Shown here: in pieces, positions 6,792 through 11,193 of the stretch | How positions within the stretch are numbered: the first letter of the stretch is position 1 | Layout of the letters: the number at the start of each line of letters is the position of its first letter | Assembly (NCBI GenBank): GCA_938004015.1 | Contig: CALKWU010000126.1 | Span: 1 to 11,193, forward strand | Length of the DNA: 11,193 nt | Source: an uncultured Oceanobacillus sp. | Lineage (GTDB): Bacteria > Bacillota > Bacilli > Bacillales > Amphibacillaceae | Reading direction: 5' to 3' | Position numbers and translations under genes: made by a program | The notes under the pieces: generated by a model | What the model was told of the DNA's origin: nothing | Seen by the model: only the letters and a program-made list of their open reading frames with translations | Databases searched by the model: none

Positions 6792-7866
6792 ACTGTTGAA
6801 TGGAATTGAAGTGAAGACATCTGCGGAAGACACCCTTCCCGTTTCGGAAATGGAAAAGAAAAAAGTGATTAAACAGTTACAGCACCAAATAAGGACGAAG
6901 AAAAAAAGAAGTTACTGGAAACGGATGATATCTGCAGCCATCATCACATTCGGTTTGATCGGTTCCCTCTTGGTCGGGCTTTCCTTCACCAGTTATGCCG
7001 AGGATGTCCCGTTTCTCGGGAATATTTTCAATTTTTTCAGTCATGACGGTCATTATGTCACGTACGACGAACAAGCAGAAAAACTCGATCTGGTTGCAGA
7101 AAGCAATGGCATCACCCTCAGCATCCAAGACACCGTTTTTGACGGTCGGACGTTGTATATCACATTCATGATCGAAACCGAAAAGGATTTAGGTGAAACC
7201 CCTTGGCTCAATTCATTGCCGAGGTTCACGGATACTGGCATGTCCGGTACCGAGCGGGTCACCAAAATTGATGAGGGGAAATATATAGGTGTGTTGGAAA
7301 CCAATCATTATGCTGGACATGATTTCAGTGAAATCGAAGTCGAATGGATAATCGATGGCATTTCAACGGAGCCAAATTTGGAAGGGACGGTATTTGAAGG
7401 TGACTGGGAATTCTATTTCACTGTCCAAGCTACGGAAAGTCGAACGATTGCGGTCGACAATCGTTGGGAAATTGATGGAATGACCGTCACCATGGATGAA
7501 ATAAAAATCACACCGATGTCCTTCATGATTTATTACAATCATTCCGTGACGGAAAAGCTCTATAACGATTGGGACTTTATTTTTGTCGAGATGAACGTAG
7601 AAGATGATCTCGGCAATGTCTATCCTACTTTGGCGCTCGGTGGATATGGTGATACGGATTTCGACTTGAACTGGATGGCCACTTACGGAAAAGTGGACCC
7701 TGATGCCACTCAACTGATTTTGACACCGGTCATCGAACTGTCCAATAGCGATACGATCGGCTATGATGAAGATGGCAATCCGATCAAAGCAAGTTACCGA
7801 TCCGTCGACAGTGATGCGGACCAAGAAGTCATTGAACTTGAGCCGATTACCGTTGAAGTGAAGTGA
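6775..7866 (+). CDS. DUF4179-type membrane-anchored anti-sigma factor
   Basis: 363 residues. Layout: a cytoplasmic segment of about 50 residues (basic at its end, KKKRSYWKR), one membrane helix near 51-71, then a large extracytoplasmic part. Just after the helix, SYAEDVPFLGNIFNFF followed by an HYVTYDEQA-like segment is the typical DUF4179 pattern; the rest is beta-rich (repeated ITFMIE, IEVEWII, DDLGN-type strands), like the DUF5643 module often found behind DUF4179. The cytoplasmic segment has no cysteine or histidine zinc motif (HxxxCxxC), so it is not a ZAS-type anti-sigma. It presumably sequesters the sigma factor from the overlapping upstream gene (17-base overlap; SD AGGAGG 8 bases before the ATG). 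A strong terminator follows directly. Role inferred from family and operon layout. Confidence 0.85.
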   Translation: MRDIYELLNGIEVKTSAEDTLPVSEMEKKKVIKQLQHQIRTKKKRSYWKRMISAAIITFGLIGSLLVGLSFTSYAEDVPFLGNIFNFFSHDGHYVTYDEQAEKLDLVAESNGITLSIQDTVFDGRTLYITFMIETEKDLGETPWLNSLPRFTDTGMSGTERVTKIDEGKYIGVLETNHYAGHDFSEIEVEWIIDGISTEPNLEGTVFEGDWEFYFTVQATESRTIAVDNRWEIDGMTVTMDEIKITPMSFMIYYNHSVTEKLYNDWDFIFVEMNVEDDLGNVYPTLALGGYGDTDFDLNWMATYGKVDPDATQLILTPVIELSNSDTIGYDEDGNPIKASYRSVDSDADQEVIELEPITVEVK

Positions 7867-7868
7867 AC

Positions 7869-7904
7869 AAAACTCCCTCCGTCGAGCTGAACGGAGGGAG
7901 TTTT
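7869..7904. terminator. Strong intrinsic terminator, probably bidirectional
   Basis: Perfect 14-base inverted repeat: arms AAAACTCCCTCCGT (7869-7882) and ACGGAGGGAGTTTT (7891-7904), loop of 8. The GC-rich core has A's on one side and T's on the other, so it can stop the sigma operon on the plus strand and the PH-domain gene, ending at 7934, on the minus strand. Confidence 0.9.
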
Positions 7905-7933
7905 CTATGTAGGTGAGGTCGGAAAGCCGGCCT

Positions 7934-8368
7934 CTAACTGACAAACTCCACCGGCTCTCCCTTTTTTTCATTGATCACTTGAACGAATGTTTCGATGTTT
8001 TCCGGTGCAATCAACGTGTAATCATAGGCATTGTAATACAAGTAATACCGTTCTTTTGAAAGGGCGGCGGATGCGATTTGCGAATGAGTTTTTTCGATTT
8101 TTTTGATTGAACGGATTTGAATTCTCCGCTTAAAGGGACCGACTTGGATGATCAATTCCTCATCTGTCACAAAATAAAACGTGCGGAACCAAAACCACAA
8201 GATGACGATGCCGAAAAGGCCGAATATGGTTGAGAGTATGATGCTCGCAAAAAGTCCCGCTTCATTGTAAACAGGAACGAACAAGCCGATCGCTAGTCCG
8301 AAGAATAGGATTGTCGATGTCCAAAACAGAATACGATATGATAAATCACGTTTTGCTTCAAATTTCAT
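7934..8368 (-). CDS. Two-pass membrane protein with a bacterial PH-like domain (bPH_4/DUF1200 type)
   Basis: 144 residues. Two hydrophobic stretches (about 13-33 and 38-62) are followed by a cytoplasmic beta-rich domain at about 63-133. It starts FYFVTDEELIIQVGPFKRRIQI with I-S/R-I-KKI, continues ALSKERYYLYYN, and ends IAPENIETFVQVI. That order (a strand with IIQxGPFK, a helix-like ALSxxR, a PxxxxxFV end) is the usual signature of bPH_4 (old DUF1200) proteins of Bacillales; none has a well-defined function that I know. SD GAGGAGG is 7 bases from the ATG. It is the only gene in the window behind a near-consensus ECF promoter and sits directly beside an ECF sigma operon, so it is probably part of an envelope-stress response. 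The membrane and PH-like parts are clear; function is unknown. Confidence 0.82.
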   Translation of the reverse strand: MKFEAKRDLSYRILFWTSTILFFGLAIGLFVPVYNEAGLFASIILSTIFGLFGIVILWFWFRTFYFVTDEELIIQVGPFKRRIQIRSIKKIEKTHSQIASAALSKERYYLYYNAYDYTLIAPENIETFVQVINEKKGEPVEFVS

Positions 8369-8402
8369 GACACAGCCTCCTCAACGACCTTCTTAGCTAT
8401 GA

Positions 8403-8429
8403 TACGGAATTGTATGGCAATAAGTTTCA
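8403..8429 (-). promoter_or_regulatory. ECF sigma-type promoter of the PH-domain gene
   Basis: On the minus strand, -35 TGAAAC (8424-8429) and -10 CGTA (8403-8406) with a 17-base spacer. This fits the sigma-W/M/X-type consensus TGAAAC-16/17-CGTA or CGTC. It lies about 35 bases upstream of the start at 8368, giving a leader of about 28 bases with the SD inside. A sigma-A promoter is less convincing here (TTGAAA to TATCAT has a 20-base spacer). Confidence 0.6.
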
Positions 8430-8475
8430 AAGAAAGGTGTGCCGAGTCTTTCCTATCTGCAATGTGGAGATGTTC

Positions 8476-8931
8476 TTACTCCCAATTCCATAGTTCCACG
8501 TCGCGCCGCGGCTCCCCTTTTACAAAATCCGCAGCTTGGAGTTTCAACAATTCTTTCACCGGGCCGGTCACGACTGCGCCATAGACGGTGAATCCTTTTC
8601 TTACAAGTATTCATATTTTTCTTCCAAATGGCTGAGGCCGAGAAAACGCTCGTAGTAGCTATCAGATTTTTGCAATAGTTTTTCCATGTTTTTCAGTATC
8701 AATGCTTTACTGTTTTTTATTGATTCTTTATCCAACCAAAAATACTGAAGCGATGGATGGAAATCAAGATGATGATTCCCACGGATTGATGCAAGAAAAC
8801 CGTCGCCCGGACAACCGTTCCTTGAGCGAGATCTTCCGCCAGCTGTTCCGAACTAGACAACTTCAGCAAGTAAAAATAGAGGGGCCTTGCAAATTTACAT
8901 ATAATTTTTCCAGATTACTTGAATTGCGCAT
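8476..8931 (-). pseudogene. Decayed C-terminal domain of a YhdL-type anti-sigma factor (Sigma_reg_C)
   Basis: No frame is open throughout, but three minus-strand frames join into a coherent domain. The first reads KFARPLYFYLLKLSSSEQL then QGTVVRATVFLHQSVGI. One missing base later it continues as DFHPSLQYFWLDKESIKNS, KNMEKLLQ and YYERFLGLSHLEEKYEYL. After a second missing base near 8605 it reads RKGFTVYGAVVTGPVKELL and ends VELWNWE at the stop 8476. The VYGAVVTGPxKELLxL and ELWNW signatures are those of the C-terminal domain of sigma-M-type anti-sigma factors. The N-terminal sigma-binding and membrane parts are missing; a possible start at 8931 (SD AAGGAAGG) leads into a frame that soon stops. 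No cognate sigma gene is seen. It reads toward the PH-domain gene and ends 47 bases before that gene's ECF promoter. Long-read indels could mimic the frameshifts, but the missing N-terminus suggests real decay. Confidence 0.65.
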
Positions 8932-9191
8932 AGGACCTTCCTTTTTATCGATTCACTTATGACACGTTTATGTATGAAAGATAATACAGTATATTTTCGA
9001 GTTTTTTGTCAGTTCCACTATAACAAAAAACCGTCGGGGATGGTCAGGATGTTCGGGGCGTTTTTGACAAGAAAAAAGTCCCGCTCCTTTTTGATGGATG
9101 ATTTGCAATTGCAATGAATTTTTCTCTCCTCACTTTGAAAGGGAAAGAAGCATTTGTGCAGACGGGAGAATCATTAAAAAAGTTTTACTTT
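8932..9191. other. Intergenic stretch without a supported gene
   Basis: Short minus-strand frames exist here, among them one reading FFLVKNAPNILTIPDGFLL before a stop near 9017 and a TTG frame behind an AGTGAGGAGAG site near 9135. Neither has a recognisable family and they overlap in different frames. They could be further debris of the degraded anti-sigma locus, but nothing in them supports a call. No strong terminator or RNA structure seen. Confidence 0.4.
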
Positions 9192-9214
9192 CTATTAATC
9201 TATTAATCTATTTT
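9192..9214. repeat. Short 8-base tandem repeat
   Basis: CTATTAAT occurs twice in tandem (9192-9199 and 9200-9207), followed by a partial third unit CTATTTT (9208-9214). It lies just upstream of the putative transporter promoter; no function can be assigned. Confidence 0.8.
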
Positions 9215-9240
9215 GGCTTTCTTTTCTGAAATGTTGAATG

Positions 9241-9276
9241 TATAATAGAAAAAGATTGTTTTTCAATTTTTTGACA
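9241..9276 (+). promoter_or_regulatory. Candidate sigma-A promoter elements ahead of the SLC13 gene
   Basis: A perfect -10 TATAAT stands at 9241-9246, but the best -35 at 17 bases (TTTCTT, 9218-9223) is weak. A second, separate element is a perfect -35 TTGACA at 9271-9276 with only a poor -10 (TAACAA, 9294-9299). The first would give a leader of about 105 bases containing the hairpin at 9287-9321; the second would start transcription inside that hairpin. I favour the first. Confidence 0.4.
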
Positions 9277-9286
9277 TCCTGGAATT

Positions 9287-9321
9287 CCTTGTGTAACAAC
9301 ATGTTGCTACAAGGTTTTTTT
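9287..9321 (+). terminator. Terminator-like hairpin in the leader of the SLC13 gene (possible attenuator)
   Basis: Stem CCTTGT (9287-9292) with ACAAGG (9309-9314), plus an inner CAA/TTG pairing around CATG, followed at once by seven T's (9315-9321). It stands 37 bases before the GTG start of the transporter on the same strand, so it would stop transcripts from the 9241 promoter before the gene. The stem is short with an internal bulge, so strength is moderate. No known riboswitch (S-box, T-box) features are seen. Confidence 0.5.
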
Positions 9322-9357
9322 ATTTCAAGTTTTTGAAAGACAAAATGAGGTGGAATC

Positions 9358-11130
9358 GTGGCTTTAACGAATGTCATCGTCATACTTACCGTCATCGTCA
9401 TGCTTGTATTAATGATTTTAGAAGTTGCCCACCCGGCGACGATCGCATTTTTGACGTTATTGTTCTTTTTTATTCTAGGTCTCATTACACCGTCTGAAAT
9501 CATGAGCAGCGTCTCCAATGAAGGGGTACTGACCCTTGCCTTGTTGTTCGTCATCGTATCCGTTATTGAGCGGACGAACTTGGTCGAGCGGGTGTTGAAT
9601 TATGTCCTCGACAAATCGAAAACCGAAAACGGGGCATTAGTTCGTTTAACGGGACCGTTAGTCAGTTTTTCCATGTTTTTCAACAATACTCCGATTGTCG
9701 TCATGTTGGTGCCTGCCATCCAAAAATGGTGTAAAGAACGAGGCTTCTATGCCAGCAAATTTTTACTGCCGATATCTTACATCACGATTTTCGGGGGAAT
9801 CGTTACATTGATTGGAACATCAACGAATTTGATCGTCCATGGATGGTTATTGGAAAGAGGCTTTGAAGGATTTTCCTTTTTCTATTTGTTGCCATATTCC
9901 ATTTTAGGGATTGTGCTTGGTATTTTATACTTATTCACATTTGGATATAAGATTCTGCCTGAAAACAATACGGAGATTGAAGAAAAATATGACACGGGGA
10001 AAAAGTTTTTATATGAAGCGGTCATCCATGAAGGATGTAAATTGATCGGCAAAACCGTGACTTCCAATGAAATCAAACAGTTGAAAGGGATTTATTTGGT
10101 CAAAATCGAACGGAATGGGGAAGTCATTTCACCGGTGAAATTGACGGATAAAATTCAAGCAAATGATTTGATTGTGTTTTCCGGCTCATTGGAAACGTTG
10201 GAAGCATTGCAAAGCATGAACAACATTTCGATAAAAACGGGGAAAGATGTTTCGGTCGAGTCGTTGCAAAATAACGAGGCCAATCTCGTCGAGGGTGTCA
10301 TTTCCCACAACTCGCCGCTCGTCAATCAGCGGATTAAAGACACGAATTTCCGTGCAAAATACGATGCTTCGATTGTGGCCGTCCACCGGAAAAATGAACG
10401 GATCGAAGAAAACATCGGGGATATCGTATTGAAGCCCGGGGATGTTTTGTTGATGCTTGCGGATAAAGATTTCAGTGTAAGGGCCATCAATAAGGATGAT
10501 TTTTATGTGATCACCGACATTCCGAAACAAAAGGTGTTCAACCAGGGACAAACGTATGTGGCGATCGGAAGCTTTATTTTGATGATTCTCTTAGTCGCTT
10601 TCGGTATGTTGTCCATGTTTGAGGCTTCATTGTTATTTGTGGGATTGTATTTGATTTTGCAATTCTTTAACGAAGAACAAGTGATTAAAAATATGCCGTT
10701 CCAAGTTTTGATTTTGATTGTCTGTTCGTTGGGTGTCGGCACTGTCATTGAAACTTCGGGAACGGCTGAATTGATAGCAAATTCTATTATCAACGTGATC
10801 GGCGGAGCCTTTGGCACGCTCGGTCTTTTAGCGGCTGTCTATTTGGTGACGACTGTCTTGACAGAAGTTGTAACGAATGCCGCAGCAGCGATCATAACAA
10901 TGCCGATTGCTGTTGAAGTTGCAGCATATGTGGATGTGTCGCCAACAGTTGTCGCTGCCATCGTCGCCATCGCCGCTTCGGCAAGTTTTGCGACACCGAT
11001 TGGTTACCAAACAAATCTGATCGTTTACGGCCCGGGAGGCTACAAATTCAGCGACTACTTGAAAGTGGGAATTCCACTGAACATGATCTTCATGGTGACG
11101 GTTGTGTTATCGGCGTATGTTTTGCTGTAA
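9358..11130 (+). CDS. SLC13/DASS-family permease with two RCK_C (TrkA_C) domains
   Basis: 590 residues, start GTG at 9358 (SD GAGGTGG, 4 bases away). The membrane part is in two halves (about 1-200 and 398-590), with a cytoplasmic insert between carrying two RCK_C domains at about 218-285 and 308-375 (repeats of the type VIHEGCKLIGKTV...NDLIVFSG and VISHNSPLVNQRI...GDVLLMLA). This is the layout of the Sac1/Slr0640-like branch of divalent-anion:Na+ symporters. The half-site motifs FNNTP (108-112) and GTSTNLI (153-159) match TEVVTN (502-507) and GYQTNLIVYGPGGY (549-562), as in the anion/Na+ sites of the family. Likely substrates are sulfate or other divalent anions, but the sequence does not decide. 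The RCK_C domains suggest gating by a ligand. It is a single-gene unit with an attenuator-like leader and ends at a palindromic repeat. Family and topology sure; substrate unknown. Confidence 0.93.
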   Translation: MALTNVIVILTVIVMLVLMILEVAHPATIAFLTLLFFFILGLITPSEIMSSVSNEGVLTLALLFVIVSVIERTNLVERVLNYVLDKSKTENGALVRLTGPLVSFSMFFNNTPIVVMLVPAIQKWCKERGFYASKFLLPISYITIFGGIVTLIGTSTNLIVHGWLLERGFEGFSFFYLLPYSILGIVLGILYLFTFGYKILPENNTEIEEKYDTGKKFLYEAVIHEGCKLIGKTVTSNEIKQLKGIYLVKIERNGEVISPVKLTDKIQANDLIVFSGSLETLEALQSMNNISIKTGKDVSVESLQNNEANLVEGVISHNSPLVNQRIKDTNFRAKYDASIVAVHRKNERIEENIGDIVLKPGDVLLMLADKDFSVRAINKDDFYVITDIPKQKVFNQGQTYVAIGSFILMILLVAFGMLSMFEASLLFVGLYLILQFFNEEQVIKNMPFQVLILIVCSLGVGTVIETSGTAELIANSIINVIGGAFGTLGLLAAVYLVTTVLTEVVTNAAAAIITMPIAVEVAAYVDVSPTVVAAIVAIAASASFATPIGYQTNLIVYGPGGYKFSDYLKVGIPLNMIFMVTVVLSAYVLL

Positions 11131-11139
11131 GCTGAGAGT

Positions 11140-11170
11140 GGGCCAAATAGGGTCTGTCCCTGTTTGGCCC
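11140..11170. repeat. Dispersed palindromic repeat, copy 2 (behind SLC13 gene)
   Basis: Inverted repeat: arm GGGCCAAATAGGG (11140-11152), loop TCTGT, arm CCCTGTTTGGCCC (11158-11170), 12 of 13 matching and the odd pair a G-U wobble in RNA. It begins 9 bases after the transporter stop codon and is followed by a pyrimidine stretch (TCTTCCCTTCT), so it may act as a terminator. Its 11154-11170 segment is identical to 3268-3284. Confidence 0.8.
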
Positions 11171-11193
11171 TCTTCCCTTCTAGGTTGGTCAAT

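Noticed and set aside
8399..8584. 61-residue plus-strand frame
   Set aside because: It is the antisense of the anti-sigma relic ending at 8476 and overlaps the ECF promoter region.
9001..9180. Small coding frames (FFLVKNAPNILTIPDGFLL and a TTG-start frame of about 48 codons)
   Set aside because: They lie in different overlapping frames and match no family I know; not enough evidence for a gene.
9222..9357. S-box or T-box riboswitch ahead of the transporter
   Set aside because: The leader is only about 105 bases and shows none of the conserved cores of these RNAs.
9195..9554. 119-residue minus-strand frame overlapping the SLC13 start
   Set aside because: It is antisense to conserved membrane segments, has no recognisable domain, and crosses the terminator hairpin region.

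Overview
The window looks like chromosomal DNA of a low-to-moderate GC Gram-positive bacterium of the Bacillales (Bacillaceae or Planococcaceae type). The reasons are strong AGGAGG-type ribosome binding sites, GTG and TTG starts, a YfiT/BstA-type bacillithiol transferase, an ECF sigma/DUF4179 anti-sigma pair, a YhdL-type anti-sigma remnant and a YprA/MrfA-type helicase. No rRNA, tRNA, CRISPR array, transposase or phage gene was seen. Family names come from recognising motifs by eye, not from a search.

Layout, left to right. (1) Positions 1-3400, minus strand: a DNA-repair-type operon. A MrfA/YprA-like DEAH helicase with a four-cysteine DUF1998-type end is followed, across an SD that overlaps its stop codon, by a UvrD/Rep-family helicase that runs off the left edge. 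The first helicase has a C-terminal extension of about 105 residues that resembles the DnaX (tau) domain of DNA polymerase III. Its promoter (TTGATG-17-TATAGA) and a palindromic repeat lie in the leader. (2) Positions 3652-4918, minus strand: bstA, then two tiny overlapping membrane-protein frames, then a YjdJ/DUF4306-like membrane gene broken by two single-base insertions. (3) Positions 5003-6131, minus strand: a P1-family (DmpA-like) self-cleaving peptidase with its own promoter.

(4) Positions 6148-7904, plus strand: an ECF sigma factor gene overlapping a membrane-anchored DUF4179 anti-sigma gene, closed by a strong, probably bidirectional terminator. (5) Positions 7934-8931, minus strand: a two-TM bacterial-PH-domain protein behind a near-perfect ECF promoter (TGAAAC-17-CGTA). 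Upstream of it lies a frameshifted remnant of a second, unrelated anti-sigma factor (Sigma_reg_C, YhdL type). (6) Positions 9192-11170, plus strand: an SLC13/DASS-type permease with two RCK_C (TrkA_C) domains, preceded by a leader containing a terminator-like hairpin and followed by a second copy of the palindromic repeat seen at 3254-3284.

The two functional themes are nucleic-acid repair (helicase pair) and envelope or thiol stress (bstA, ECF sigma system, ECF-promoted PH protein, anti-sigma remnant). I found no wholly novel multi-gene system. The most interesting items are the helicase-DnaX-like fusion coupled to a UvrD-type helicase, the ECF promoter next to a decayed anti-sigma gene, and the attenuator-like leader of the transporter.
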